Shown: in pieces, positions 24,706-34,126 of the stretch
How positions within the stretch are numbered: position 1 is the first letter of the stretch
Layout: each line of letters opens with the position of its first letter
Source of the DNA: an uncultured Clostridia bacterium
GTDB taxonomy: Bacteria > Bacillota > Clostridia > Christensenellales > UBA1242
NCBI GenBank assembly: GCA_944383355.1
Contig: CALWPF010000015.1
Coordinates: forward strand, 1 to 40,355
Direction: 5' to 3'
Length of the DNA: 40,355 bases
Program-made: the position numbers and the translations under genes
Notes under the pieces: generated by a model
What the model was told of the DNA's origin: nothing
The model's database searches: none
Seen by the model: the letters and a program-made list of their open reading frames with translations, nothing else

Positions 24706-25395
24706 ATGTCTTTTTTCTCTGGAATTAGGACAGACAATATCCCAGGACCAATAGTTGGTAATCCACTGCGTGGGTTATGCGAGAAAGTATGTATACAGGT
24801 AAAAAAAGTTTTTGATGCTTGTCTCAAGCAGCAACATATTGTAAACTTGCCTGTAACGCTTACTAACTTTACTCCTGCCAATCCTACATATCCATTGACA
24901 TTTGTATCAGGTCAATCTAGTCAAACTATAGCACCTACATTTACTGATGTAACTGTAACTAGGTTTGCTGATAGACCAAATTTTGCTAGGATATCTGGCA
25001 CCGCCAATATACCTATTGATGTAGTTTATACTGATGCCAATAATGTGCAAGGGGTGGCAACAGGGGTAATATCTCTGCCTCAAGATGTTGTACTGTTCCT
25101 TCCACAACCGTCTATTATACCTTACAAGATCGAAATAGTAGCAAGTGCTATTATCGCAGATGGAACATTTAGTGATAATGTCTTTACACTAGAGGGCTGT
25201 GTACTAATGATAATAAAAATTGTCGCAGAGACAGAGTTACTGGTACCTAGTTATGGGTATTGCCAGATACCTCCTTGTCAAGAATTTTCACAAAATGTCT
25301 GTGATGGTTTCTTTGAGATGCCATTGTTCCCATCTGTGGCCCCTGCTAGTACGACCTTGGGGAATAATAACAACAATAATAATGGTCTGTTGTGA
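24706..25395 (+). CDS. Unrecognised Cys-containing protein, possibly spore-related
   Basis: 229 residues from the ATG at 24706, supported by GGAGG 5 bases upstream; an earlier in-frame start would lie inside the rplL terminator. The N terminus has a Cys cluster (Cys25, Cys29, Cys39 in LCEKVCIQVKKVFDACLKQQ). A beta-rich middle of alternating Thr, Val and Pro follows. The end has paired cysteines (YCQIPPCQEF, VCDGFFEMPLFP) and a short poly-Asn tail. No signal peptide. Proteins with a similar LCEKVC...FDAC opening occur in Clostridia as conserved hypotheticals, from memory. The Cys-rich, beta-rich composition and a SigK-like promoter suggest a spore coat or crust component, but this is an inference. 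Confidence 0.85.
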   Translation: MSFFSGIRTDNIPGPIVGNPLRGLCEKVCIQVKKVFDACLKQQHIVNLPVTLTNFTPANPTYPLTFVSGQSSQTIAPTFTDVTVTRFADRPNFARISGTANIPIDVVYTDANNVQGVATGVISLPQDVVLFLPQPSIIPYKIEIVASAIIADGTFSDNVFTLEGCVLMIIKIVAETELLVPSYGYCQIPPCQEFSQNVCDGFFEMPLFPSVAPASTTLGNNNNNNNGLL

Positions 25396-25457
25396 TTAAG
25401 AGTATTCAAGTTGTTTGATAGAATACTGGTTTACTAAAGAAAAACTCTACACCTTTT

Positions 25458-25488
25458 ACCACTAGGTTATATCTTACCTGGTGGTTTT
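25458..25488 (+). terminator. Intrinsic terminator after the Cys-containing gene
   Basis: ACCACTAGGT (25458-25467) pairs with ACCTGGTGGT (25476-25485) with one G-T pair and an 8-base loop, then a short T-run. A smaller inverted repeat (AGTATTC and GAATACT, 25401-25427) precedes it. Confidence 0.65.
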
Positions 25489-25500
25489 ATTATTTGTATT

Positions 25501-25542
25501 CAACTATCAATTTGTACGGGTGATTTTCATCTATGATAGTTG
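25501..25542. repeat. Perfect 9-base inverted repeat
   Basis: CAACTATCA (25501-25509) and TGATAGTTG (25534-25542) enclose a 24-base loop. No T-tract follows and the metallophosphoesterase promoter lies 59 bases further on, so this is not that gene's leader. Role unknown. Confidence 0.4.
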
Positions 25543-25600
25543 TGAATAAATAGAGAGGTATGTCGTTAGTTTTTACTTCTAGCAAATTGTGGAGTTATCC

Positions 25601-25629
25601 TTGCGTTTTGCCCTGTGTTCGGTTATACT
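25601..25629 (+). promoter_or_regulatory. SigA-type promoter of the metallophosphoesterase-rsmH unit
   Basis: TTGCGT at 25601-25606, 17 bases, TATACT at 25624-25629, about 20 bases before the ATG. Confidence 0.5.
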
Positions 25630-25649
25630 ATCTATAGAGGTAATAGGTA

Positions 25650-26351
25650 ATGAAAGTATTTGCGATAGGTGACTTGCACCTAGATAGCGTTGTCGAAAAA
25701 CCAATGAATGTATTTGGTCCTGGCTGGGAAAATCATTTTGAGAGAATTACTGCAGATTGGCAAAAAAAAGTGTCTTCTGCAGATTTGGTGCTAATACCTG
25801 GGGATATTAGTTGGGCTATGTATTACCAAGAGGCAATACCTGACCTTGATCTTATCAAGGCATTACCAGGGACAAAGGTGATGATAAGAGGTAATCATGA
25901 TTATTGGTGGAAGTCGATTACTGGAGTGCGGGCGTTACTTGGTGATAATTTTTTTGCACTACAAAACGATGCGGTGAGAGTTAATAATGTAGTAATATGT
26001 GGGACTCGTGGCTGGACTGTACCAGATAAGAATTTTAAAACTGCCGAAGATGAAAAAATATATAAACGAGAGTTGATTCGTATGGAGTTGGCTCTTAGTG
26101 ATATGCAAAAAAAATATCACCAAGGCGACTACAAGATCGCTATGATACATTATCCACCTTTTAATGCTAAATTGTCACCTAGTGATTTTACTAGATTATT
26201 TGAGCAATATGAGGTAAATGCTGTCGTGTATGGACACTTGCATGGCAACAACTGTCGTGCGTGTAAGTTTTTGGAGCAAAATGGCATTAAGTATTACTTG
26301 ACTAGTTGTGACCAGGTAAATTGTGAATTAGTCAGCATATTAGGAGAATAA
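25650..26351 (+). CDS. Calcineurin-like metallophosphoesterase
   Basis: 233 residues. All metal-binding motifs of the family are present: D8-x-H10 in GDLHLD, GDISW (Asp52), GNHDYWW (Asn82, His83), His167 in MIHYPPF, and GHLHG at 195-199. The WW after GNHD is typical of a clostridial subgroup of unknown substrate. No signal peptide, so it is cytoplasmic. Its stop codon is directly followed by the rsmH ATG with no gap, so the two are cotranscribed and probably coupled. It takes the place of mraZ, which usually precedes rsmH. Confidence 0.93.
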   Translation: MKVFAIGDLHLDSVVEKPMNVFGPGWENHFERITADWQKKVSSADLVLIPGDISWAMYYQEAIPDLDLIKALPGTKVMIRGNHDYWWKSITGVRALLGDNFFALQNDAVRVNNVVICGTRGWTVPDKNFKTAEDEKIYKRELIRMELALSDMQKKYHQGDYKIAMIHYPPFNAKLSPSDFTRLFEQYEVNAVVYGHLHGNNCRACKFLEQNGIKYYLTSCDQVNCELVSILGE

Positions 26352-27278
26352 ATGGAATACAAACATATTTCAGTTTTGTTAGATGAGTGTATAACTGGAT
26401 TAAACATACAACAGAATGGAGTCTATGTTGATGGTACTGTTGGTGGTGGTGGACACTCTTTTGAGATAGCCTCACGATTGGGTAGTAGTGGTAAGTTGAT
26501 TGGATTTGACAAAGATGAAACCGCTTTAGATGTAGCTAGAGGAAGATTGTCGGTTTTTGGTGATAAAGTAAAACTGGTACATTGTGATTTTAAGGAATTC
26601 GCTAGAGTCCTAGATGATATGGGGATAGATAAGGTAAATGGGATATTGCTGGATTTGGGAGTTAGTTCGTACCAAATTGATACTGCTGATCGTGGCTTTA
26701 GTTATATTCACGATGCCCCTCTAGATATGCGAATGGATACCACCTCACCATTGACAGCGTATGATGTTGTCAATAACTATAGCGAGAGTGAATTGATTGA
26801 TTTATTTCAAAATTATGGAGAAGAAAAATATACTAAAAGGATAGCGAGAGCTATTGTCTCACATAGGCGAATAAAGCCAATTAAGACCACCTTGGAGTTA
26901 TCAAAAATTATAGAAGACAGCGTACCTGCTGGGGGGCAGGGGCACCCTGCAAAGAGAGTTTTTCAAGCGTTACGTATAGAGGTAAATCAAGAATTAGACA
27001 ATTTATATGAATGCATACTGTCCATGGCTCGGAGATTGGTTAGTGGTGGTAGGTTATGCATAATCAGTTTTCACTCACTTGAGGACAAAATTGTAAAAGA
27101 TGCGTACAATCTACTGTGTAGTGATTGCATATGTGACAAAAAATTACCAGTCTGTATATGTAATCACAAAAGAGAGGCTATTTTGGTAAATAAAAAGCCG
27201 ATTTTGGCTGGAGAGTCAGAATTAAAAAATAATTCACGCTCTCATAGTGCAAAATTGAGAATTTTACAAAAATTATAA
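26352..27278 (+). CDS. rsmH: 16S rRNA (cytosine-1402-N4) methyltransferase
   Basis: 308 residues, usual length. The opening HISVLLDECITGL and the SAM-binding VDGTVGGGGHS loop are diagnostic of RsmH (MraW), as are LDLGVSSYQID and the FHSLEDKIVK block. It modifies the decoding centre of 16S rRNA. A Cys cluster (CSDCICDKKLPVCIC) near residues 254-268 lies in the usual variable loop. It begins immediately after the metallophosphoesterase stop; the ribosome binding site GGAG lies inside that gene. It starts the division and cell-wall cluster. Confidence 0.97.
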   Translation: MEYKHISVLLDECITGLNIQQNGVYVDGTVGGGGHSFEIASRLGSSGKLIGFDKDETALDVARGRLSVFGDKVKLVHCDFKEFARVLDDMGIDKVNGILLDLGVSSYQIDTADRGFSYIHDAPLDMRMDTTSPLTAYDVVNNYSESELIDLFQNYGEEKYTKRIARAIVSHRRIKPIKTTLELSKIIEDSVPAGGQGHPAKRVFQALRIEVNQELDNLYECILSMARRLVSGGRLCIISFHSLEDKIVKDAYNLLCSDCICDKKLPVCICNHKREAILVNKKPILAGESELKNNSRSHSAKLRILQKL

Positions 27279-27352
27279 AATTTACTTGACCTAATCGAAC
27301 TATGCTGTCAAAATATATAAGAAGAGGCATTGTTTTTTAAAGGTCGATAGTG

Positions 27353-27395
27353 GTTATTTTGTAAGTTGTACTAGAGTTTTTGTCCACAAAATAAC
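27353..27395. promoter_or_regulatory. Inverted repeat overlapping the promoter region of the ftsL-position gene
   Basis: GTTATTTTGT (27353-27362) and ACAAAATAAC (27386-27395) are perfect complements 23 bases apart. The right arm lies just upstream of a TATAAT at 27405-27410, whose best -35 (TTGTCC, 27380-27385) is 19 bases away. This could be an operator. Confidence 0.4.
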
Positions 27396-27435
27396 TCTCT
27401 AAGGTATAATATTGAGATAACGGAGAGTATAATAT

Positions 27436-28221
27436 ATGGCTAAGACTAATCTAAGGGTAACTAGCACTACCAAACTAGATAGGGAATATGATGATAATTT
27501 GCTAGATATGATAGACAAAAAATTGCAAAATAGCACTGAGCCTGCTGTCAAATCTGCTATGAAAAAATTTGACAACTCGCACTCCACAGAGCGTCTAAAT
27601 GAGGTCTATGATGAGCTCGATATGGAGCAATTTATGACCCATTCTAGGGATAGTATACCTGTTATCAACACTAGGAAACCAAAGCCACTCAATACGGTTG
27701 CTACATCTGCTCAAGGAAAGACAAAAAAGATATCCAACCCATTTATTGTACCAGAGAAAAAGGAAGAAACTCATCAAGCAACCTATAGTGATATAGTGAC
27801 TGTTCCAAAGACCGCTCCTACTATAGAAATCAAGTCCTATACTCCAGTGCGTCCAGCTAAACAGAGTTTGTCAAAGAGATTAAAATTATGGCTAGCTACT
27901 GGTATTTGTTGCTTGGTGTTATTGTGTGGAGTGATAGTAGTAAGTGCTCTAAACCTTGGAATGTCTGCTGGAGGTAATGTTGGTGGAGATAATGCTATAG
28001 GAGTAGAAACAGGACAATTGGCAGATGAACAGGGTATAGTAAACAATACAGGTAGAGATTTGACGGCAGAGGAGCTAGAAAGTCTAAACAATGGTACACT
28101 TTCTCCAGATATTGCCTACAAAGTACCCTCTACCACCAACACCTTGACTCAACAGACTAATCCTTCTAGTAATTTATGGGACCAGATTTGTGCTTTTTTT
28201 GCCCGATTATTTGGGAGATAA
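27436..28221 (+). CDS. Single-pass membrane protein in the ftsL position
   Basis: 261 residues. A hydrophilic, charged N-terminal part of about 150 residues is followed by one membrane helix (about 151-173, LWLATGICCLVLLCGVIVVS) and an extracytoplasmic part of about 88 residues rich in Gly, Asn and Thr, ending in a short amphipathic WDQICAFFARLFGR. Basic residues before the helix predict a cytoplasmic N terminus. It lies between rsmH and the septal PBP, where ftsL is usual, but is much longer than FtsL and has no clear coiled coil outside the membrane. It may be a divergent divisome subunit or a lineage-specific protein. CGGAGAG precedes the ATG; it ends one base before the PBP start. Confidence 0.85.
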   Translation: MAKTNLRVTSTTKLDREYDDNLLDMIDKKLQNSTEPAVKSAMKKFDNSHSTERLNEVYDELDMEQFMTHSRDSIPVINTRKPKPLNTVATSAQGKTKKISNPFIVPEKKEETHQATYSDIVTVPKTAPTIEIKSYTPVRPAKQSLSKRLKLWLATGICCLVLLCGVIVVSALNLGMSAGGNVGGDNAIGVETGQLADEQGIVNNTGRDLTAEELESLNNGTLSPDIAYKVPSTTNTLTQQTNPSSNLWDQICAFFARLFGR

Positions 28222-28222
28222 G

Positions 28223-30121
28223 ATGAAAATAATTAAATATACCACTCAAAATTTACAAAAGAGGTTACTATGTGTACTCACAATAGTAGCCTTTGTTTTT
28301 TTATTTGTTATTGGTAAATTGATGTATGTGCAACTTATTCAAGGTACCATGCTACAGTCTAGAGCTATCAGCCAATGGACAAGAGATTTACCATTGTCGG
28401 GATTGAGAGGGAGTATTGTAGATACTAATGGTGACACTTTGGCATCATCATTTACTAGTTACAATATATACTTGCGTGCGAGTAATATAGTAGATGCCGA
28501 AACGGTTGCAAATCTTTTGGCAGAAATCTTGGGTATAGATTACCAGAGTATATTGCAAAAAGCTACTGATAAATCTGTTAGTGAACGCTTGCTGGCACAG
28601 CAAGTGAGTGGTGAATTGGTGGAACGTATATTGGCGAGCGACTTGGACGGGGTTTACATTGCAGAGACTAGTACTAGGCGGTATCCATATGGAGATTTGC
28701 TTACTAGTGTGTTGGGATATACTACAATTGATAATATAGGACAATCAGGTATTGAGGCGTACTATGACAATTATCTGCAGGGTACCGACGGCTATGCTAT
28801 GACGGAGAGTACTATTACAGGTGTGGAGTTGAGTAATAGTACAACGACATTTGTCTCTGGGATACAAGGGTGTACTGTGCAATTAACAATTGATGTAGGG
28901 ATACAACAGATTTTAGAGGGCGTATTAGATAGGGCAATGGAAGAGCAACAAGCAAAAGGTGCTACTGGGATTATAATGGACGCTACTAACGGAGAGATTT
29001 TGGCTATGGCAACAAAGCCTAGTTTTGACCTAAATAATATTCCACGTGATGATATTGAGACCTTGTTGAATTATTCCAAAAATACAACTGTAGTTGATAT
29101 CTACGAACCTGGAAGTACATTCAAAGTATTTACTACAGCTGCGGCGTTGTCTAGTGGTGTAACAAATATAGATGACACATTTTATGACCCTGGATATAGA
29201 ATAATATCTGGGGAACGCATCAAATGTTGGAGGACTCAAGGCCATGGGCATGAGACTTTACTTGAGGGATTCTGTAATAGTTGCAATAGCGTATTTATGG
29301 ATTTGGGCTTGAGAATGGGGACCGAAGTGTTTTATCAATATTTACAAAAGTTTGGTATTGGGCAGAAGACTGGCATAGATTTTTATGGTGAGAGTGCGGG
29401 TATTGTTATGGACGCAAGTATGGTGCGAGATGTTGATTTGGCTAGAATAGCATTTGGGCAGGCAATAGCTGTTACCCCTTTGCAAATGTTAAATAGCGTT
29501 TGTGGTATAGTCAATGGTACTCGCTATCAACCTAGATTAATAAAGTCAATTACATCAGCAAATGGCACAACAAAAGAATTCGGGTCCGTAATTGTGGGAA
29601 GTACTGTGTCAAATAGTGTGCGAGATACAATAAATCAAATGCTTGAGGCTGTGGTTAGCACGACTGGTGAGTGTACATTTGTTGCAGGTTATCATGTCGG
29701 AGGCAAAACTGGTACTGCGCAAAAGTATGAAGATGGTAGAGTAGCGACTGGTAAATATGTATCTAGTTTTATTGGAACTTATCCTGCTAGTGCTCCAAAA
29801 TATGTAATGCTAATTTGTGTAGATGAACCTAGCGCAGGTATATACTATGGTAGTCAAGTAGCCAAACCATATGGCGGTATGATATTCAAGCAAATGTTTG
29901 ATTATTTGAGCATTGCACCAGATGTAGAAATGGCTGAAATTACTGCAGATATTGAGGTTCCAAACTTGGTAGGTCTATCTATTACCCAAGCAGGGGCTTT
30001 GTTGCGCTCTATCAAGTTGGACTACGTAATAATAGGTGAGGGAGAGGTTGTGTTAACACAGGCTGTACCAGCAGGTACAAAGGTTTTTGCAGAAACTATA
30101 ATACAGTTGTTTACAGAATAA
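28223..30121 (+). CDS. Class B penicillin-binding protein (FtsI/SpoVD type) with PASTA domain
   Basis: 632 residues. One N-terminal membrane helix (about 14-34), a PBP dimerisation domain, then the transpeptidase domain with S298-T-F-K (active serine), S353-C-N and K495-T-G, and one C-terminal PASTA domain (from about VPNLVGLSITQAG). It cross-links septal peptidoglycan with the SEDS polymerase encoded by ftsW downstream. A single PASTA domain is the arrangement of SpoVD, so it could be the sporulation or the vegetative enzyme; since it is the only one in the cluster, a vegetative role is likely. The ATG at 28223 follows GGGAGA and lies directly after the upstream stop. Confidence 0.93.
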   Translation: MKIIKYTTQNLQKRLLCVLTIVAFVFLFVIGKLMYVQLIQGTMLQSRAISQWTRDLPLSGLRGSIVDTNGDTLASSFTSYNIYLRASNIVDAETVANLLAEILGIDYQSILQKATDKSVSERLLAQQVSGELVERILASDLDGVYIAETSTRRYPYGDLLTSVLGYTTIDNIGQSGIEAYYDNYLQGTDGYAMTESTITGVELSNSTTTFVSGIQGCTVQLTIDVGIQQILEGVLDRAMEEQQAKGATGIIMDATNGEILAMATKPSFDLNNIPRDDIETLLNYSKNTTVVDIYEPGSTFKVFTTAAALSSGVTNIDDTFYDPGYRIISGERIKCWRTQGHGHETLLEGFCNSCNSVFMDLGLRMGTEVFYQYLQKFGIGQKTGIDFYGESAGIVMDASMVRDVDLARIAFGQAIAVTPLQMLNSVCGIVNGTRYQPRLIKSITSANGTTKEFGSVIVGSTVSNSVRDTINQMLEAVVSTTGECTFVAGYHVGGKTGTAQKYEDGRVATGKYVSSFIGTYPASAPKYVMLICVDEPSAGIYYGSQVAKPYGGMIFKQMFDYLSIAPDVEMAEITADIEVPNLVGLSITQAGALLRSIKLDYVIIGEGEVVLTQAVPAGTKVFAETIIQLFTE

Positions 30122-30301
30122 TTTGGTTTGTTTAGGTATATCAATAGCGATAATTGCAGTAAAAAATGTCGAGTTTTGCTTAGTGAAACAAAACTTAGTC
30201 AAAATCATATACAATAGTAATATTAATAATTGTCGTTCATATATTAGGCAAATAAATTATTAGTGCCAAAGTGTCAAATATCATAATGGAGGTCATTGTA
30301 T

Positions 30302-31783
30302 ATGAAAATACCAGAGTTATTTAGTGGGGTAAAATATAGGACCATTGGAGATGTTAGCTTGGATATTAGTAGCCTAGCTTGTGATACAACAAAAGTGCAA
30401 GATGGAGGTGCCTTTTTTTGTCTCAATGGCACAAAAATAGACGGGCATGACTTTGCTGAGGTTGCTGTTCAAAAAGGTGCAAAATTGTTGGTATGTACTC
30501 ACGCACTTGATTTAGATGTGCCTCAAATAATAGTAAATGACACTCGCTCTACTATGGCTAGGTGTGCAGGCAATTTTTGGGGTAACCCTCGAGATAAACT
30601 ATCGGTAATAGGCGTAACGGGTACAAATGGCAAGACCACCACAACATATATGTTGCAATCAATACTCCAAAAGGCAGGCAAAAAAGTAGGCGTCATAGGT
30701 ACTATCGGCGTAGTAATAGATAATATCAAGAAACCTGCTGAGCTGACAACCCCAGACCCAATAGAGATGCACAAGATATTTGCGGAAATGGTAAATGCAG
30801 GTGTAGATACTGTGGTGATGGAGGTTAGTGCTCATGCTATAGCCTTACAAAAGATGACAGGAGTGATATGTGATGTGGGGATATTAACTAATGTTACACA
30901 GGATCATATAGACTTTTTTAAGACTTTTGATAACTATGCTAATACAAAGCGTTCGTTTATCAGTCCGCAGTTTTGTAAATTGGGTGTAGTAAATATTGAT
31001 GATGCGGTAGGTAAAAGTATTGTTTTGGATAACAGCAAAACCCAATCTCAATTTCACATAGCAACTTATGGCTTGTATAACCCTTGTGATGTATTTGCTG
31101 TAAAATACAAGTATTCAATGCGTGGCACCCAATATATATTAAATTTATTTGATGATATCAAAAGTGTAAATACCAAACTAATAGGACAATTTAACCTATA
31201 TAATGCTTTGGGAGCTGCCACCGCTTGTAAGTTATTGGGAGTTAGTACTGATGACATTGTTAAAGGGCTTTGCGACATGGAGTTTGTTCCTGGCCGTTTT
31301 AATGTTATACACTTGCCTAATGATAGTACTGTGGTAATAGATTATGCACATACACCAGATGGTTTGTTAAACATTCTGACAGCGGTCCGCAAAGTAACTG
31401 ACAAGAGGATAATCTCAGTATTTGGCTGTGGTGGTAATAGAGATAGTGCAAAGCGTCCTATTATGGGGCAAATTAGTGGTGAGAATGCTGATTTTAGCAT
31501 TATTACTAGTGACAATCCTAGGCTGGAAAATCCAAATGACATCATCAAAGATGTAGAGAAAGGTATTTGTAATGTAACCGATAAATACCTCTGTATACCA
31601 GATAGGAGAGATGCTATTAGATTTGCATTGAGAGAGTCAAATGCGGGAGATGTTGTAGTTATTAGTGGCAAGGGGGCGGAGAATTATTTGGATATAGGTG
31701 GTGTAAAATACCCATATAATGATACGGATACTGTGTATAACGAGTATGCGCAAATAAGTAATCAAGGAGCAAGGCAACAATGA
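30302..31783 (+). CDS. murE: UDP-MurNAc-tripeptide synthetase MurE, meso-DAP type
   Basis: 493 residues. P-loop GVTGTNGKTTTT, the VMEVSAHAIAL block and the carbamylated-lysine region (YANTKRSF). The substrate-specificity motif at 404-407 is DNPR, the signature of enzymes that add meso-diaminopimelate rather than lysine. GGAGG lies 9 bases before the ATG at 30302. It overlaps mraY by four bases. A gap of 180 bases separates it from the PBP gene; it holds an AGTTTTG...CAAAACT inverted repeat (30172-30195) and a TACAAT but no convincing -35. murF, normally next, is missing. Confidence 0.97.
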   Translation: MKIPELFSGVKYRTIGDVSLDISSLACDTTKVQDGGAFFCLNGTKIDGHDFAEVAVQKGAKLLVCTHALDLDVPQIIVNDTRSTMARCAGNFWGNPRDKLSVIGVTGTNGKTTTTYMLQSILQKAGKKVGVIGTIGVVIDNIKKPAELTTPDPIEMHKIFAEMVNAGVDTVVMEVSAHAIALQKMTGVICDVGILTNVTQDHIDFFKTFDNYANTKRSFISPQFCKLGVVNIDDAVGKSIVLDNSKTQSQFHIATYGLYNPCDVFAVKYKYSMRGTQYILNLFDDIKSVNTKLIGQFNLYNALGAATACKLLGVSTDDIVKGLCDMEFVPGRFNVIHLPNDSTVVIDYAHTPDGLLNILTAVRKVTDKRIISVFGCGGNRDSAKRPIMGQISGENADFSIITSDNPRLENPNDIIKDVEKGICNVTDKYLCIPDRRDAIRFALRESNAGDVVVISGKGAENYLDIGGVKYPYNDTDTVYNEYAQISNQGARQQ

Positions 31784-32787
31784 TCGATATATTTTTGCCT
31801 TTTTTGGTTTCCTTTGCTATTGGTTTATTGATAGCTCCTTTAGTGTTAAAGGGAGCTAAGAAGTTGCATGCAAATCAAACCATCTTGCAATACGTTACCA
31901 CTCATCAACAAAAACAAGGTACCCCTACGTTGGGTGGACTTATTTTTATAATAGCTAGCACTTTAACATTTATTATTTTTAATAATGGACAAGCCTATTT
32001 GGCTTGGGTGGCATTAGCGGTGTTCTTGTGTTTTGGGTTATTAGGCTTTTTAGATGATTTTATTAAAATTAAAACACACAAAAACTTGGGACTGCGTGCT
32101 TACCAAAAAGTAATAGGGCAGTTGGGTATTTCTGGGATAATAGCATATTTCGTATATACTAGTGGCTTAATTGGTACCACTATTTATCTACCGTGGAGTT
32201 TTGTTGCTATAGATATAGGGTGGTGGATAATACCATTTGTAATATTTGTTTATTTGGCTATGACAAATAGTGCAAATTTGACTGATGGCTTAGATGGTTT
32301 GGCAGGTGGCGTAAGTTTTGTTGCTATGGGCTTTGTTGTTGCACTAGTGTTAATATTAAATGAAACTCTATTTCTAGGCGGGGCTAGCTTGATATTGTAT
32401 CAAGAATATTCTAATCTTGCGGTGTTAGGCGTATGTGTGATGGGAGGGTTACTTGCTTTTCTTTGCTTTAACTCACACCCTGCATCTATATTCATGGGGG
32501 ATACAGGCTCACTTGGCCTTGGTGCTATTATTACTAGTATAGCTTTATTTAGTGGACAAGCATTGGCTTTACCTATTATCTGCATAATGTTTGTGCTGAG
32601 TGCGGTAAGTGTCGCAATGCAAGTCCTGTATTATAAATGGAAAAAGAAACGTATATTTTTGATGGCTCCATTACATCATCACTTTGAGCAAAAAGGAGTG
32701 AATGAAACAAAGATAGTCGCCATATATATAATTATAACAATTATAGCAGGCGTCACCAGTCTAGTGTTGTGCTTGCTGGGGAGGTAA
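31780..32787 (+). CDS. mraY: Phospho-MurNAc-pentapeptide translocase
   Basis: 335 residues, about ten membrane helices. Diagnostic motifs: the GTPTLGG region near residue 47, LGFLDDFIK, NLTDGLDGLAGG and the cytoplasmic MAPLHHHFE (His-rich catalytic loop). Makes lipid I at the membrane from UDP-MurNAc-pentapeptide and undecaprenyl phosphate. Starts inside the murE stop (ATGA) and is followed after one base by murD, so all three are tightly coupled. Confidence 0.97.
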   Translation: MIDIFLPFLVSFAIGLLIAPLVLKGAKKLHANQTILQYVTTHQQKQGTPTLGGLIFIIASTLTFIIFNNGQAYLAWVALAVFLCFGLLGFLDDFIKIKTHKNLGLRAYQKVIGQLGISGIIAYFVYTSGLIGTTIYLPWSFVAIDIGWWIIPFVIFVYLAMTNSANLTDGLDGLAGGVSFVAMGFVVALVLILNETLFLGGASLILYQEYSNLAVLGVCVMGGLLAFLCFNSHPASIFMGDTGSLGLGAIITSIALFSGQALALPIICIMFVLSAVSVAMQVLYYKWKKKRIFLMAPLHHHFEQKGVNETKIVAIYIIITIIAGVTSLVLCLLGR

Positions 32788-32788
32788 T

Positions 32789-34126
32789 ATGGAATATGAG
32801 CGATATTTAGTATATGGGCTGGGCATAAGTGGTATAGGAGCAGTTGAATATTTGAGCAAACAAAGCAAACAAGTTTTTGTATATGATGATAATATAAAAT
32901 TGGGAGAAGAGTTAAAAAGAGGGTGCATAGTACCTCAAAATACTGTAATTATCCATAAAATTACTTCAAAAATTCTAAAAAACATTGAGTGCATAGTACT
33001 TAGCCCCGGTATAAAAATGCCAAATAAAATAGATAAATTGGTAAAAAAAATGGGGATATCAGTGATCGGCGAGTTGGAGCTTGCTAGTAAAAATTGCCCA
33101 TGTAGTATATTGGCAATAACTGGTACTAATGGTAAGACCACAACTACAATGTTGCTATCTGATATGTTGAGTGCTGGCAAAAAAGATGTCCATACGGTTG
33201 GTAATATAGGTACCTCATTTTGTAGTGAATTGAGTGTTCTCACTTTGGATTCAGTTGCGGTTTGTGAGGTAAGTAGTTTTCAATTGGAGAATTGTTCAAG
33301 TTTTGCTCCAGTAGGTATTGGTTTTTTAAATTTTAGCGCTGACCATTTGGATAGGTACTCCAGCATAAATGATTATTTGAGTGCAAAAACAAATATTTTT
33401 AATAATATAAATGAAAATACCGTGATAGCACTTAATTATGATGATGATACCGTGAGAGAATTGGGCAAAGGCTTAGTTGGGCAGGTATATTATTTTAGTA
33501 CGAGCGAAGTCTTGCCATCTAATTACAAAGGAGCGCATGTGGTGGGGGAGCATATGTATCTGGATAGTTCAACAGATATTAGTATAAAAAATTGTACTCT
33601 CAAGGGTAAACAAAATTTGTATGATGTTATGTGTGCTAGTATATTAGCTTTTCACTTTGGTATATCAGCAAGTGACATAGAAAAAGTTTTAGCACATTTT
33701 GTTCCGCCGAGGCATCGTCTAGAGTATGTAGGTACTGTGAGGGGTGTGAGTTATATTAATGATTCAAAGGCCACTAATACGCATGCTAGTTTGGCTGCTT
33801 TGGATAGTATTAACTCACCCATAATATTGTTATTGGGAGGTAGTGATAAGGGAGAAGATTTTAAAAATTATTTTGCTAATATACCTAACAAAGTAAAAGC
33901 AATAGTCACATTCGGTGAGACAGGTAAAAAATTATATAAGATAGCCAAGAGTATGGGACTCAATGTGTATGTTGAGTATACGTTAGAAGATGCTTATATT
34001 AGAGCAAGTGGATTAGCTGTAGAGGGTGATACTGTTTTGCTTTCGCCCGCGTGTGCTAGTTTTGATGAGTTTTTAAATTTCGAAGAGCGTGGAAACTTCT
34101 TTTGTTATTTGGTAAATGGTGGATAA
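32789..34126 (+). CDS. murD: UDP-MurNAc-L-alanine--D-glutamate ligase
   Basis: 445 residues. N-terminal Rossmann fold (VYGLGISGIGAVEYL), P-loop AITGTNGKTTTT, and the C-terminal NDSKATNTHAS and LLGGSDKGEDF motifs of MurD. It adds D-glutamate in the stem peptide. GGGGAGG in the end of mraY serves as its ribosome binding site. It is followed by 95 AT-rich bases before ftsW. Confidence 0.96.
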   Translation: MEYERYLVYGLGISGIGAVEYLSKQSKQVFVYDDNIKLGEELKRGCIVPQNTVIIHKITSKILKNIECIVLSPGIKMPNKIDKLVKKMGISVIGELELASKNCPCSILAITGTNGKTTTTMLLSDMLSAGKKDVHTVGNIGTSFCSELSVLTLDSVAVCEVSSFQLENCSSFAPVGIGFLNFSADHLDRYSSINDYLSAKTNIFNNINENTVIALNYDDDTVRELGKGLVGQVYYFSTSEVLPSNYKGAHVVGEHMYLDSSTDISIKNCTLKGKQNLYDVMCASILAFHFGISASDIEKVLAHFVPPRHRLEYVGTVRGVSYINDSKATNTHASLAALDSINSPIILLLGGSDKGEDFKNYFANIPNKVKAIVTFGETGKKLYKIAKSMGLNVYVEYTLEDAYIRASGLAVEGDTVLLSPACASFDEFLNFEERGNFFCYLVNGG

